This document shows positions 46,083-55,827 of a DNA stretch of 64,000 nt, in pieces (positions within the stretch are counted from its first letter, which is position 1; the number at the start of each line of letters is the position of its first letter). This DNA is from Marivivens donghaensis. GTDB taxonomy: Bacteria; Pseudomonadota; Alphaproteobacteria; Rhodobacterales; Rhodobacteraceae. Position numbers and translations under genes: made by a program. Location: assembly GCF_011806565.1 (NCBI RefSeq), contig NZ_JAATOP010000002.1, positions 62,001 through 126,000 on the forward strand, given 5' to 3'. The notes beneath the pieces are model-generated. The model was not told the origin of the DNA. It saw only the letters and a list, made by a program, of their open reading frames with translations, and did no database searches.

Positions 46083-46813
46083 GGCTTGATCGCTGCGGTG
46101 ACGTAGTTCACGGACAGATCCTTGTCCGACACAGACCACGTCCAGAGCACAGGATTGAACACGAAACCTTTACGGTCGACCGGATCGAGGCCAGCCTTGC
46201 GGATGAGATCATAGAGCTCGTCCGGCGTGATGAACTTGTGCCATTCGTGCGTGCCCTTCGGCAGCCAACGCATCACCCATTCCGCGCCGAGGATCGCAAC
46301 GGCAAAGCTTTTGGGGTTGCGGTTGATCGTCGAGCAGATGTGCAGGCCGCCGGATTTCAGCAGTTGCTGGCAGGCGGTCAGGTAAGCGAGCGGATCGGCG
46401 ACATGCTCGACAACTTCCATGTTCAGGACCACGTCGAACTGCTCACCCGCTTCGGCCAACGCTTCGGCAGTGGTGTGGCGGTAGTCGATATCGAGGCCCG
46501 ACAGTTCGGCGTGGGTCTTGGCGACGGGAATGTTCCGCTCTGCCGCATCAACGCCGACGATCGTGGCGCCAAGGCGCGCCATAGGCTCGCAAAGCAGGCC
46601 GCCACCGCAGCCGATGTCCAGAATACGTAGACCTTCGAACGGCTTACGGTCATCGAGGTCACGTCCGTACTCTGCCGCGATCTGCTGGGTGATGTAGCCA
46701 AGGCGCACGGGGTTCATCATGTGGAGCGGTTTGAATTTGCCGTTCAGGTCCCACCATTCGGCGGCCATTGCCTCGAACTTTGCAACTTCGGCGGGGTCAA
46801 CGGTGACGGACAT
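46079..46813 (-). CDS. ubiG: Ubiquinone biosynthesis O-methyltransferase
   Basis: UbiG performs both O-methylations in ubiquinone synthesis. The 244 residues have the N-terminal [23 protein letters not shown] segment, SAM motif [13 protein letters not shown], the [11 protein letters not shown] motif and the [22 protein letters not shown] insertion typical of UbiG, which binds the membrane. ATG 46813 is used; the upstream frame has no supporting site. It is divergent from pip with 56 bp between them. Confidence 0.97.
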   Translation of the reverse strand: MSVTVDPAEVAKFEAMAAEWWDLNGKFKPLHMMNPVRLGYITQQIAAEYGRDLDDRKPFEGLRILDIGCGGGLLCEPMARLGATIVGVDAAERNIPVAKTHAELSGLDIDYRHTTAEALAEAGEQFDVVLNMEVVEHVADPLAYLTACQQLLKSGGLHICSTINRNPKSFAVAILGAEWVMRWLPKGTHEWHKFITPDELYDLIRKAGLDPVDRKGFVFNPVLWTWSVSDKDLSVNYVTAAIKP

Positions 46814-46869
46814 AATATTGTGCTCCACTTGCGATGGTCTGACGCGATGTCGTGCTATATAGAGTGACC

Positions 46870-47841
46870 ATGGACAAGGTCTCTGGTCAAAGACGCGCAG
46901 TGCCGCACCTTTATCCCCCATGTAACCCGTTTGACCAGCGAATGCTGGACGTGGGTGATGGGCATAAGGTCTATGTAGAACAATGTGGTCGGCCCGACGG
47001 TATTCCCGTTGTGATCTTCCACGGCGGTCCGGGTGGTGGATGCAGCCCCACCATGCGCCGCTATTTCGATCCCGACATTTACCGCGTGGTGCTGTTCGAC
47101 CAGCGCGGCTGCGGGCGCTCTACGCCTGCGGCGAGCGTCGAGGCGAACACGACGTGGCACCTCGTGGCGGATACGGAGCTGATCCGCGAAACGCTTGGCA
47201 TTGAGAGCTGGTACGTCTTCGGCGGAAGCTGGGGCGCGACGCTGGGACTGATCTACGGCCAAACGCACCCCGAGCGGGTCAAGGGCCTGATCCTGCGCGG
47301 TGTGTTCCTCATGACGCAGCGCGAGCTCGACTGGTTTTACGGTGGCGGCGCTGGGCAGTTCTGGCCCGAGCTCTGGAACCGTTTCGAGCGCATCATCCCG
47401 CCCGAAGAGCGCGGCGATCTTATCGAAGCCTACCACAAACGCCTGTTCGACGCGCCGATCCCCGAGCAGACGAAATACGCCCGCGCTTGGAGCAACTGGG
47501 AAAACGCGCTCGCGTCGATCGAGTCCAACGGATTTTCCGGCGAAGCCCCCGGTGAGTATGCCCGCATCTTTGCGCGGCTCGAAAACCATTACTTCATCAA
47601 TCACGGCTTCCTTGATGAGAAGACCGCGATTCTGAACAACATGGACAAGTTGCAGGGCATCCCCGGTTACATCGTCCAAGGGCGTCTTGATATGATCTGC
47701 CCGCCGCGTTCCGCGTGGCTTGTGCATCAGAAATGGGCAAAGTCGCAGCTTCGGATGGTTCCTATGGCCGGACATGCGCTGTCAGAGCCGGGAATTACGC
47801 GCGAACTCGTACGTATAATGGACGAAATCGCGCATCACTGA
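46870..47841 (+). CDS. pip: Proline iminopeptidase
   Basis: Alpha/beta-hydrolase that removes N-terminal proline from peptides. In 323 residues: [21 protein letters not shown] (oxyanion region), [11 protein letters not shown], the nucleophile Ser in [10 protein letters not shown], the cap domain, [10 protein letters not shown] and the catalytic His in [10 protein letters not shown]. Residues and length match Pip. It is monocistronic, transcribed away from ubiG. Confidence 0.95.
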   Translation: MDKVSGQRRAVPHLYPPCNPFDQRMLDVGDGHKVYVEQCGRPDGIPVVIFHGGPGGGCSPTMRRYFDPDIYRVVLFDQRGCGRSTPAASVEANTTWHLVADTELIRETLGIESWYVFGGSWGATLGLIYGQTHPERVKGLILRGVFLMTQRELDWFYGGGAGQFWPELWNRFERIIPPEERGDLIEAYHKRLFDAPIPEQTKYARAWSNWENALASIESNGFSGEAPGEYARIFARLENHYFINHGFLDEKTAILNNMDKLQGIPGYIVQGRLDMICPPRSAWLVHQKWAKSQLRMVPMAGHALSEPGITRELVRIMDEIAHH

Positions 47842-47898
47842 GCCGTTTACGAGCCCATGAAAGCTCCGTAAGCTGTGCGTCCGTGAGAGGAGGGCCTG

Positions 47899-49347
47899 AT
47901 GGCACCGATCAGCAGACGTAAACTGTTCCATTCGGGTGTGGCCGCCGCAGTGCTTATGGCAACCGGCGTCGCAGTCGAAGCGCGTCCGCGTGGCGGTACG
48001 TTGAGGGCGGGTCTGTCGGGTGCATGGTCCACCGATAGCTGGGATAGCCGCACGCACGCGGGTGCGTTCATGATGGCTGCCGCACACGGGGCTGTCTTTG
48101 ACACGCTGACCGAAGTCGCGGCCGATGGTTCCCTGCGCGGAGAGCTCGCAACTGGTTGGGAAGCGTCTGACGGTGCGCGCCAGTGGGTATTTAACCTCCG
48201 CCGCAACGTGCGTTTCCACAACGGCGCACCCTTTACCGCTGACGATGTGATCGCGTCTATCCTAATGCACGGCGGTACGCTGTCGGGCGCTGCGCCAATT
48301 TCCGAATCAATCGCGCGGATTGACCGCTTGGACGACTATCAGGTGCGCTTTGTGCTGCACACGGGGAACGCAGACTTCCCGTATCTGATGTCGGACTATC
48401 ATCTGATCATCTATCCGCACGTCGATATGCAGGCAGCGATGCAGCGCGGGATCGGCACCGGCCTTTACCGCGTCGAGCGTTTCACGCCGGGCGAGCGGAT
48501 GACGGCTGTGCGGGTGAACGGTCACTATAAGGACGGCTCGGCGGGTTACTTTGGCCGCCTCGATTTCTTCGGCATGAACGATGCCGCTTCGCAGGCCGAG
48601 GCTTTAAGCGAGGGCCGTATCGACGTGGCCGACCTCGCTGCTGAGGGCGCGGACCGCATCATCCAGACCGTCGGCAATCGCCACATCAATTTCGCGATGC
48701 CGACCGATATGGCGCCGTTCGACGATGCGCATGTCCGCAAGGCGCTGAAGTACGGAATCGACCGTCACGAGCTGCTCGACACGCTCACCGGTGGGCACGG
48801 TACAATTGCCGCTGACACGCCCATTGGCCCTGCAAACCCTTATTTCGACGCGTCTTTGCTGCCTGTCGGGTTCGACCCCGACCGTGCGCGCTGGCACCTC
48901 GCTCAGGCAGGTGTGCCTAACCTGACGGTCGAGATTTCGGGCGGCGCTGCCGCGCGGCTTTATGCGAACTCGGCGGATCGGGCAGGGATCACGATCAATC
49001 CGGCGCTGGGCGCTGACTGGGCTGCCCGCGATTGGTCGGGCCGCGTGACCGAGGACTGGATGTTCAGCGCGGGCTACATGACGGGCGCGCCGTGGAATCA
49101 TTCGCGCTGGGCGGACGAGCGTTTCGACAGCCTTCTGCTTGCCGCGCGCGCTGAGCTCGACACCGATCTGCGCCGCGAGATGTACCACGAGATGCAAGCA
49201 ATTCTGCGTGATGACGGCGGCGCGGTGATCCCGATGTTTGCCGATTGGCGCCACGGTGTCAGCAAACGCATCGGCACGCCCGAGGTCATCGGCAACCTTT
49301 GGCACCTCGATAACGCCCGTATGGCGGAGCGATGGTGGATGGCATGA
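47899..49347 (+). CDS. ABC transporter substrate-binding protein, family 5 (orphan)
   Basis: A 482-residue periplasmic protein of the peptide/nickel-binding family 5 (DppA/OppA-like). It begins with a twin-arginine signal (SRRKLFHSGVAAAVLMATG). The family signature is seen in ELATGWEASDGARQWVFNLRRNVRFHNGAPFTADDVI (in parts), and in the DDAHVRKALKYGIDR segment. No permease or ATPase gene is adjacent, so it must work with a system elsewhere or act as a stand-alone binding protein. The ligand is unknown. Confidence 0.9.
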   Translation: MAPISRRKLFHSGVAAAVLMATGVAVEARPRGGTLRAGLSGAWSTDSWDSRTHAGAFMMAAAHGAVFDTLTEVAADGSLRGELATGWEASDGARQWVFNLRRNVRFHNGAPFTADDVIASILMHGGTLSGAAPISESIARIDRLDDYQVRFVLHTGNADFPYLMSDYHLIIYPHVDMQAAMQRGIGTGLYRVERFTPGERMTAVRVNGHYKDGSAGYFGRLDFFGMNDAASQAEALSEGRIDVADLAAEGADRIIQTVGNRHINFAMPTDMAPFDDAHVRKALKYGIDRHELLDTLTGGHGTIAADTPIGPANPYFDASLLPVGFDPDRARWHLAQAGVPNLTVEISGGAAARLYANSADRAGITINPALGADWAARDWSGRVTEDWMFSAGYMTGAPWNHSRWADERFDSLLLAARAELDTDLRREMYHEMQAILRDDGGAVIPMFADWRHGVSKRIGTPEVIGNLWHLDNARMAERWWMA

Positions 49348-49356
49348 GCAAGTGGC

Positions 49357-49385
49357 TTGCAAATTTCCTTTTGCGGGCCTATATC
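49357..49385 (+). promoter_or_regulatory. Likely promoter of rimP-nusA-ylxR-infB
   Basis: TTGCAA (49357-49362), a 17-nt spacer and TATATC (49380-49385) begin 10 nt after the upstream stop codon. The start point would be near 49392, giving a leader of almost 90 nt that includes the terminator at 49442-49469. Confidence 0.6.
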
Positions 49386-49441
49386 GCCTTTCAACAGCGG
49401 CACCTTCGGTCACTGACCTGAGGTTCCACCGGGAAATATCG

Positions 49442-49469
49442 ACGGGCCGCGAGCCCGTTTTTTTGTTTT
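49442..49469 (+). terminator. Intrinsic terminator in the rimP leader
   Basis: ACGGGC and GCCCGT pair around CGCGA, then seven T, G, and five more T. Its T run ends 11 nt before the rimP start codon, so any promoter upstream of it must read through it. Confidence 0.8.
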
Positions 49470-49479
49470 TGGACTACCG

Positions 49480-50067
49480 ATGAATGATCTTATCGCCAAA
49501 GCGGCAATGGACCGCCGTGTCGCAGAGATAATTACTCCTGTCGTTGAAGACATGGGGTTCGAAATCGTGCGCGTCCGGCTGACGAAAACCACCAAACAGA
49601 CCACGCTTCAGGTTATGGCCCAGAGGCCCGACGGCACCATCGAAGTGGATGACTGCGGCGAGATTTCGACCGCTATCTCTGCTGTTCTGGACGTCGAGGA
49701 CCCGATTATCGAAGCTTACGACCTTGAAGTGTCGTCGCCGGGCATCGACCGCCCGCTGACCCGCCTCAAGGACTTTGATCAGTGGGCCGGTTATGTGGCC
49801 AAGCTCGAAACCGATGAACTGATCGACGGTCGCCGCCGCTTCAAGGGCGTGCTTCAAGGCACCGAAGACGGCGAAGTCCTCATCACTCTGGACGACCAGA
49901 AAGATGACGTGACCATCGGTCTGAAATTCGAATGGCTGTCGGATGCCAAACTGGTGCTGACAGATGAACTGATCCGCGAAGTACTGCGCGGTCGCAAAGA
50001 CAAGGGCCAGATCGACGAGGCCCAGTTTGACGAAGTTGAGACCATCATTGATGGCGACGAGGAGTAA
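49480..50067 (+). CDS. rimP: Ribosome maturation factor RimP
   Basis: RimP is needed for 30S subunit assembly. The 195 residues have the N-terminal KH-like alpha/beta domain ([25 protein letters not shown]) with the signature [12 protein letters not shown] near residue 87, and a C-terminal SH3-like domain, followed by an acidic tail ([13 protein letters not shown]). It has a weak ribosome-binding site, being right after a terminator's T run. nusA follows after 5 nt in the classical rimP-nusA-ylxR-infB operon. Confidence 0.97.
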   Translation: MNDLIAKAAMDRRVAEIITPVVEDMGFEIVRVRLTKTTKQTTLQVMAQRPDGTIEVDDCGEISTAISAVLDVEDPIIEAYDLEVSSPGIDRPLTRLKDFDQWAGYVAKLETDELIDGRRRFKGVLQGTEDGEVLITLDDQKDDVTIGLKFEWLSDAKLVLTDELIREVLRGRKDKGQIDEAQFDEVETIIDGDEE

Positions 50068-50072
50068 CTGAC

Positions 50073-51674
50073 ATGGCAATCACCTCTGCCAACCAGCTCG
50101 AACTGCTGCAAACCGCTGAAGCAGTCGCGCGCGAGAAGATGATCGATCCGGGCCTCGTGGTCGAAGCGATGGAAGAGTCGCTCGCCCGTGCTGCGAAGTC
50201 GCGCTACGGCTCCGAGATGGACATCCACGTCTCGATCGACCGCAAGACCGGTAAGGCGACCTTTACCCGCGTCCGCACCGTCGTCGAAGACGAAGAGCTG
50301 GAAAACTACCAAGCCGAGATGACCGTCGATCAGGCCAAGCAGTACATGGAAAACCCGCAGGTGGGTGACGTGTACTCCGAAGAGGTCCCGCCGGTCGAAC
50401 TCGGCCGTATCGCTGCGCAATCGGCCAAGCAGGTTATCCTGCAAAAGGTCCGCGAAGCAGAGCGTGACAAGCAGTACAACGAATTCAAAGACCGCGTTGG
50501 CACCATCGTCAACGGTCTGGTCAAGCGCGAAGAATACGGCAACGTCATCGTCGATGTGGGCGCTGGTGAAGCTGTTCTGCGCCGCAATGAGAAAATCGGC
50601 CGCGAAGCATATCGCCCCGGTGACCGCGTTCGTGCGTTCGTTAAGGACGTTCGCCGCGAACAGCGTGGCCCGCAGATCTTCCTGTCGCGTACCGCTCCGG
50701 AATTCATGTCCGAGCTGTTCAAAATGGAAGTGCCGGAAATCTACGAAGGCATCATCCAGATCAAAGCCGTCGCCCGTGACCCGGGTTCGCGCGCCAAGAT
50801 CGCCGTTGTGTCCTATGACGGCTCGATCGACCCCGTCGGCGCTTGCGTCGGTATGCGCGGTTCGCGCGTACAGGCCGTTGTGAACGAGCTTCAGGGCGAA
50901 AAGATCGACATCATTCCGTGGAATGAAGACACCCCGACCTTCCTCGTCAACGCACTGCAACCGGCTGAAGTATCGAAGGTTGTTCTGGACGAAGAAGCCG
51001 GCAAGATCGAAGTCGTTGTTCCCGAAGAGCAGCTGTCGCTGGCCATCGGCCGTCGCGGTCAGAACGTACGTCTGGCTTCGCAGCTGACCGCTCTCGACAT
51101 CGACATCATGACCGAGGAAGAAGAATCCAAGCGTCGTCAGGCAGAGTTCGAAGAGCGCACCAAGCTGTTTGTCAACACGCTGGACCTCGATGAATTCTTC
51201 GCCCAGCTTCTGGTTTCGGAAGGCTTCACCAACCTCGAAGAAGTCGCCTATGTCGACCTCGACGAACTGCTGGTGATCGATGGTGTTGACGAAGGCACCG
51301 CTGAAGAACTTCAGGCCCGTGCCCGCGACTTCCTCGAAGCCCAGAACCGTGCAGCCCTCGAAAACGCCCGCAGCATGGGTGTCGAAGAGAGCCTCATCGA
51401 ATTCGATGGCCTCACCCCGCAGATGGTCGAAGCTCTGGCCAACGACGGCGTGAAGACCCTTGAAGACTTCGCAACTTGCGCAGACTGGGAACTCGCCGGT
51501 GGTTGGACCACTGTCGACGGCCAGCGCGTGAAGGATGACGGTGTTCTGGAACAGTTCGACGTCAGCCTCGAAGAAGCGCAGACCATGATCATGACCGCCC
51601 GCATCATGCTGGGTTGGGTCGATCCGGCCGAGCTCGAAGCTGATGAAGACGAAGTAGAGGAGGCGGAGGAGTAA
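50073..51674 (+). CDS. nusA: Transcription termination/antitermination factor NusA
   Basis: NusA binds RNA polymerase and modulates pausing, termination and antitermination. The 533-residue protein has the N-terminal polymerase-binding domain (1-about 130), an S1 domain ([17 protein letters not shown]), KH1 and KH2 ([38 protein letters not shown]) and two C-terminal helix-hairpin-helix-like acidic repeats (about 360-520), ending with a run of acidic residues. The C-terminal repeats are longer than in short NusA forms. Confidence 0.97.
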   Translation: MAITSANQLELLQTAEAVAREKMIDPGLVVEAMEESLARAAKSRYGSEMDIHVSIDRKTGKATFTRVRTVVEDEELENYQAEMTVDQAKQYMENPQVGDVYSEEVPPVELGRIAAQSAKQVILQKVREAERDKQYNEFKDRVGTIVNGLVKREEYGNVIVDVGAGEAVLRRNEKIGREAYRPGDRVRAFVKDVRREQRGPQIFLSRTAPEFMSELFKMEVPEIYEGIIQIKAVARDPGSRAKIAVVSYDGSIDPVGACVGMRGSRVQAVVNELQGEKIDIIPWNEDTPTFLVNALQPAEVSKVVLDEEAGKIEVVVPEEQLSLAIGRRGQNVRLASQLTALDIDIMTEEEESKRRQAEFEERTKLFVNTLDLDEFFAQLLVSEGFTNLEEVAYVDLDELLVIDGVDEGTAEELQARARDFLEAQNRAALENARSMGVEESLIEFDGLTPQMVEALANDGVKTLEDFATCADWELAGGWTTVDGQRVKDDGVLEQFDVSLEEAQTMIMTARIMLGWVDPAELEADEDEVEEAEE

Positions 51675-51693
51675 TCCTCGGAGACCTTGTAAA

Positions 51694-52329
51694 TTGACAC
51701 GTGGCGGCCAACATAAGAACAGGGAAGCGGACTCCGAGCGTAAGTGCATTGTCACTGGCGAAGTCCAACCCAAAGCAGGACTGATCCGATTTGTGGTCGG
51801 TCCTGACAATCAGGTCGTACCCGACGTGCTTGAGAAACTGCCGGGGCGTGGACTGTGGGTCACCGCCTCGCGCGATGTGATTGAAAAGGCGGGCAAGGGC
51901 CAGTTCTCGCGCTCCGCCAAAATGGCCGTAACCGTACCGGACGCACTTGTAGACGAGGTGGAACGCCAACTCGTCAAGCGCGTTGTCGATCTGATCGCCC
52001 TGGCTCGCAAGGCGGGCCTCGCGGTCTGCGGCTTTGAAAAGGTAAAAGGTTGGCTGGCCGGCGGAGAAAATGTCCGCGTTCTGCTTCAGGCGAACGACGG
52101 CTCCACCCGCGGTAAGGCCAAACTCTGGACGCCTCAGGGCGCCCGATATTTCGACTGTCTGAGTGCCGAGGAATTGGGTTTGGCTTTCGGACGGCAAAGT
52201 GTGATACATGGCGCGCTCGCGACTGGCGGACTCAGCGACCGTGTTGTAGAGGAAGCAGCGAAGCTGAAAAGCATGCGCGACACTGACGGCGGCAATGGGG
52301 CCACCGGAAAGGATAAAGAATCGACATGA
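51694..52329 (+). CDS. ylxR: YlxR-family RNA-binding protein (DUF448) with L7Ae-like domain
   Basis: A 211-residue protein between nusA and infB, the usual place. The N-terminal DUF448 domain ([39 protein letters not shown]) is a basic RNA-binding module; the C-terminal half ([22 protein letters not shown]) matches ribosomal protein L7Ae/YlxQ-type folds, so two small genes found separately in Firmicutes are fused. The start is TTG 51694 with a poor ribosome-binding site. It overlaps infB by 4 nt. Confidence 0.9.
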   Translation: MTRGGQHKNREADSERKCIVTGEVQPKAGLIRFVVGPDNQVVPDVLEKLPGRGLWVTASRDVIEKAGKGQFSRSAKMAVTVPDALVDEVERQLVKRVVDLIALARKAGLAVCGFEKVKGWLAGGENVRVLLQANDGSTRGKAKLWTPQGARYFDCLSAEELGLAFGRQSVIHGALATGGLSDRVVEEAAKLKSMRDTDGGNGATGKDKEST

Positions 52330-54860
52330 GCGATAACGACGGTAAAAAACCACTTGGTCTCCGCGGCGGCGCCGGCAACGTGAAGCAAAGCTTCAGCCAC
52401 GGACGCACCAAGAACGTCGTGGTAGAAACCAAGCGTAAGCGCGTCGTGGTACCGAAGCCCGGCGCGTCGAAGTCCGGTTCGGCCTCGCCGAAAGCCGGTG
52501 ATCCTTCGCGTCGTCCGGCTGGCATTTCGGATGCCGAACTGGAACGCCGTATGAAGGCACTCGCGATGGCGAAAGCCCGCGAAGCAGATGATCAAGCCAA
52601 GCGCGAAGCCGAAGAACGTGCACGCGAAGAAGAGCGCGAGCGCCGCAAGGCAGAAGCCGAAGCCAAGGAGCGCGAAGAGCGCGAACGCGAAGAAGCACTT
52701 CGCGCCAAGGCCGAGGAAGAAGAGCGCAAGAAGCGTGAAGCCGAAGAGGCCGCCAAGCGCGACGCACAGCAGAAAGCTGCCGCCAAAGAGAAGCGCCAGC
52801 AGCCCGCAGCTGCATCGCAAGCTCCGGCTGACCCTTCGGTTGCACAAGCTGCCGAAGCACGCGGTGCCGGTCCGACCGGTGCGCGCAAGCCGGATCGTGA
52901 ACGCGACAACCGCAACAACGACAACAAGCAAAACCGTGGCAAAGGCCGTGGCGACGACAACCGTCGTTCGGGCAAGCTGTCGCTGAACGACGCTCTGTCG
53001 GGGCGCGACGGTGGCCGTCAGCGTTCGATCGCAGCAATGCGCCGCAAGCAGGAAAAGGCCCGCCAGAAAGCTATCGGCGGCCAGCAGCAGCGTGAAAAGG
53101 TTGTCCGTGAAGTCCAGCTTCCGGAAATCATCACGGTTGCAGAGCTTGCTAACCGTATGGCCGAGCGCGTCGCTGACGTCGTTAAGGCGCTGATGCAGAA
53201 CGGCATCATGGCAACGCAGAACCAGTCGATCGACGCGGATACCGCGGAACTGATCATCGAGGAATTCGGCCACCGCGTACAGCGTGTGTCGGATGCCGAC
53301 GTTGAACAGGCGATTGATCAGGTCGAGGACAAGTCGGAAGACCTCCAGTCGCGTCCGCCGGTCATCACCATCATGGGTCACGTTGACCACGGTAAGACCT
53401 CGCTGCTCGACGCTATTCGTAAAGCAAACGTTGTTTCCGGCGAAGCCGGCGGCATCACCCAGCACATCGGTGCTTATCAGGTAACCACCGACTCCGGTGC
53501 GGTTCTGTCGTTCCTCGACACTCCAGGCCACGCGGCGTTTACCTCGATGCGTGCCCGCGGTGCTCAGGTGACAGACATCGTTGTACTCGTTGTTGCTGCT
53601 GACGACGCGGTTATGCCGCAGACCATCGAAGCGATCGCTCACGCGAAAGCTGCGAAGGTTCCGATGATCGTCGCGATCAACAAGTGCGATAAGCCCGACG
53701 CAAACGCCGTGAAGGTACGTACCGACCTGCTCCAACACGAAGTTCTCGTGGAAGAAATGGGCGGTGATGTTCAGGACGTCGAAGTTTCGGCAAAGACCGG
53801 CAAAGGTCTTCCGGAACTGCTCGAAGCCATCGCGCTTCAGGCCGAAATCCTCGAACTTCAAGCGAACCCCGATCGTGCAGCTGCCGGTGCCGTCATCGAA
53901 GCCCAGCTCGACGTCGGTCGTGGTCCGGTTGCCACCGTTCTGGTTCAGAACGGCACTCTCAAGCGCGGCGATATCTTCGTCGTGGGCGAGCAGTGGGGTA
54001 AGGTCCGCGCGCTGATTAACGACAAGGGCGACCGCGTCGAAGAAGCTGGTCCGTCGGTTCCGGTCGAGGTCCTTGGCCTCAACGGAACGCCGGAAGCCGG
54101 TGACGTGCTCAACGTTGTCGAGACCGAAGCTCAGGCCCGCGAAATCGCTGACTACCGTGCTCACGCTGCCAAAGAGAAGCGTGCCGCTGCCGGTGCTGCG
54201 ACGACCCTTGAACAGCTCATGGCGAAAGCCAAAGAGGACAAGAACGTCGCCGAACTGCCGATCGTGGTCAAAGCCGACGTTCAGGGTTCTGCCGAAGCTA
54301 TCGTTCAGGCGATGGAGAAGATCGGCAACGAAGAGGTCCGCGTTCGCGTCCTGCACCACGGTGTAGGTGCGATCACCGAAACCGATATCGGCCTCGCCGA
54401 AGCATCGGGCGCTCCGGTCATGGGCTTCAACGTTCGTGCAAACGCTCCGGCCCGTAACTCGGCCAACCAGAAGGGCGTCGAGATCCGCTACTACTCGGTG
54501 ATCTACGACCTCGTAGACGACGTGAAGAAAGCGGCCTCGGGTCTGCTGTCTGCCGAAGTCCGCGAAAACTTCATCGGCTACGCGTCGATCCGCGAAGTGT
54601 TCAAGGTTTCGAACGTCGGCAAGGTTGCCGGTTGTCTCGTCACCGAAGGTGTTGCTCGCCGCTCGGCCGGTGTTCGCCTTCTGCGCGACGACGTGGTTAT
54701 CCACGAAGGCACGCTCAAGACGCTCAAGCGCTTCAAGGACGAAGTCAAAGAAGTCATCTCCGGTCAGGAATGTGGCATGGCTTTCGAAAACTACGACGAC
54801 ATCCGCCCTGGCGATGTCATCGAAATCTTCGAGCGCGAAGAAGTGGAGCGCAGCCTGTAA
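52326..54860 (+). CDS. infB: Translation initiation factor IF-2
   Basis: IF-2 brings initiator tRNA to the 30S subunit. The 844 residues include a long, charged N-terminal part (about 70-240) with a highly repetitive Lys/Glu/Arg helix, a DNA-binding-like IF2N domain ([28 protein letters not shown]), the GTPase with G1 GHVDHGKT (351-358), G3 DTPGHAAF and G4 NKCD, then domains II and III and the fMet-tRNA-binding C-terminal domain. A perfect terminator follows. Confidence 0.97.
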   Translation: MSDNDGKKPLGLRGGAGNVKQSFSHGRTKNVVVETKRKRVVVPKPGASKSGSASPKAGDPSRRPAGISDAELERRMKALAMAKAREADDQAKREAEERAREEERERRKAEAEAKEREEREREEALRAKAEEEERKKREAEEAAKRDAQQKAAAKEKRQQPAAASQAPADPSVAQAAEARGAGPTGARKPDRERDNRNNDNKQNRGKGRGDDNRRSGKLSLNDALSGRDGGRQRSIAAMRRKQEKARQKAIGGQQQREKVVREVQLPEIITVAELANRMAERVADVVKALMQNGIMATQNQSIDADTAELIIEEFGHRVQRVSDADVEQAIDQVEDKSEDLQSRPPVITIMGHVDHGKTSLLDAIRKANVVSGEAGGITQHIGAYQVTTDSGAVLSFLDTPGHAAFTSMRARGAQVTDIVVLVVAADDAVMPQTIEAIAHAKAAKVPMIVAINKCDKPDANAVKVRTDLLQHEVLVEEMGGDVQDVEVSAKTGKGLPELLEAIALQAEILELQANPDRAAAGAVIEAQLDVGRGPVATVLVQNGTLKRGDIFVVGEQWGKVRALINDKGDRVEEAGPSVPVEVLGLNGTPEAGDVLNVVETEAQAREIADYRAHAAKEKRAAAGAATTLEQLMAKAKEDKNVAELPIVVKADVQGSAEAIVQAMEKIGNEEVRVRVLHHGVGAITETDIGLAEASGAPVMGFNVRANAPARNSANQKGVEIRYYSVIYDLVDDVKKAASGLLSAEVRENFIGYASIREVFKVSNVGKVAGCLVTEGVARRSAGVRLLRDDVVIHEGTLKTLKRFKDEVKEVISGQECGMAFENYDDIRPGDVIEIFEREEVERSL

Positions 54861-54883
54861 TAGGGCTGCCCACAAACCAATTA

Positions 54884-54916
54884 AAAAAGGGACGGTCGAA
54901 AGACCGTCCCTTTTTC
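54884..54916 (+). terminator. Intrinsic terminator after infB
   Basis: AAAAAGGGACGGTC and GACCGTCCCTTTTT form a perfect 14-bp stem closed by a GAAA tetraloop. The same palindrome could also stop minus-strand transcripts from the small gene at 54939. Confidence 0.95.
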
Positions 54917-54938
54917 GTTGCGGAGTGGCGCTTGGTAT

Positions 54939-55070
54939 TTAGTTACGTGCGATGGGTGTTCCTGCGAACTGGCGACCGTTGACCTCCACAACGATACGAC
55001 CGTTTTCGAGAGCCTTGACGAAAAGGCCCTGCACAGAAACGCAACTTCCTACCACGATGGTTCTGAGCAT
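54939..55070 (-). CDS. Small protein of 43 residues, paralogue of the one at 55203
   Basis: An uncharacterised small gene. It begins ATG at 55070 with an AGGTG-like site 5-6 nt upstream and ends in TAA at 54939-54941. The product starts MLRTIVVGSCVSVQGLFV, continues KALENGRIVVEVNGRQF and ends AGTPIARN. It is 60% identical (26 of 43) to the next small gene, with the whole of CVSVQGLFV unchanged. The alternation of hydrophobic residues suggests a small beta-barrel or beta-hairpin. Paralogy is strong evidence that it is a real gene. Function is unknown. Confidence 0.8.
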   Translation of the reverse strand: MLRTIVVGSCVSVQGLFVKALENGRIVVEVNGRQFAGTPIARN

Positions 55071-55202
55071 TTTGACACCTGCTTGCATGAGTGATGTCTT
55101 ATTCTACCACAGGGCTGTTGAGTGCGCACGAAAATTTCACGCAAATGACACAAATTATTTTTATCTTGCGTGAGTGTTTCTGCGATGCAGCAAAGAATGC
55201 TG

Positions 55203-55337
55203 CTATGCAGCTTTGGTGACAGGCTTTCCAACGAACTGCCGGTCCTCGACGCGGACGACAACACGTCCGTCTTCGAGTTGGCGGACGAACAGTCCTTGGA
55301 CAGACACACAGGTGCCGATGGTGATGGTGCGGAACAT
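55203..55337 (-). CDS. Small protein of 44 residues, paralogue of the one at 54939
   Basis: An uncharacterised small gene with ATG at 55337 and GGAG 9 nt before it. The product begins MFRTITIGTCVSVQGLFV, continues RQLEDGRVVVRVEDRQF and ends VGKPVTKAA. The single cysteine and following VSVQG are identical to its paralogue. No signal peptide or membrane helix is present, so it should be cytoplasmic. It follows mutT by 85 nt on the same strand. I recall similar short proteins next to infB in other Rhodobacteraceae but cannot check this here. Confidence 0.82.
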   Translation of the reverse strand: MFRTITIGTCVSVQGLFVRQLEDGRVVVRVEDRQFVGKPVTKAA

Positions 55338-55422
55338 CGTCCGATTCTCCAAAAAGATACTGGGTACAGTACAACTTTAAGGAAAATCGGCTTTTCAATT
55401 AAGCAAGCAGAGGGATTGTTCC

Positions 55423-55827
55423 CTATAGCCAGTCGCGGAGGATCGGTATCAGAGGGATATCGGCAGGAGGCATCGGGTAATCCCGCAGCTCGTTCCCACG
55501 CACCCATTTCAGGGTCTGACCTTCCTGCGCCTGCGGTGTGCCGTTCCAGCGGCGGCAGGCGAAGAGGGGCATCAGTAGGTGGAAATCGTCGTAGTTATGG
55601 CTCGCGAAAGTGAGAGGCGCGAGGCAGGAATCCCACGTTTCGATGCCAAGTTCCTCATGAAGCTCGCGAATCAGGGCAGCTTCGGGCGTCTCACCGGGCT
55701 CTACTTTGCCGCCGGGAAACTCCCACAGACCGGCGAGCGATTTGCCCTCGGGACGCTGCGCAAGCAGAACGCGCCCATCGACATCGATGAGCGCGACTGC
55801 GGAAACGAGGATGATCTTCTTGCTCAC
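55423..55827 (-). CDS. mutT: 8-oxo-dGTP pyrophosphatase MutT
   Basis: MutT removes 8-oxo-dGTP from the nucleotide pool. The 134-residue protein has LLAQRPEGKSLAGLWEFPGGKVE and the Nudix box GGKVEPGETPEAALIRELHEELG, the standard MutT signature, and the C-terminal LKWVRGNEL seen in the family. It overlaps argJ by 4 nt. Confidence 0.94.
   Translation of the reverse strand: MSKKIILVSAVALIDVDGRVLLAQRPEGKSLAGLWEFPGGKVEPGETPEAALIRELHEELGIETWDSCLAPLTFASHNYDDFHLLMPLFACRRWNGTPQAQEGQTLKWVRGNELRDYPMPPADIPLIPILRDWL

Noticed and set aside
52134-54875. Very long minus-strand open frame opposite infB (over 900 codons)
   Set aside because: It mirrors the coding frame of infB; high GC and codon bias open such antisense frames. 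The protein has no recognisable domain. Similar frames opposite nusA and hslU were set aside for the same reason.
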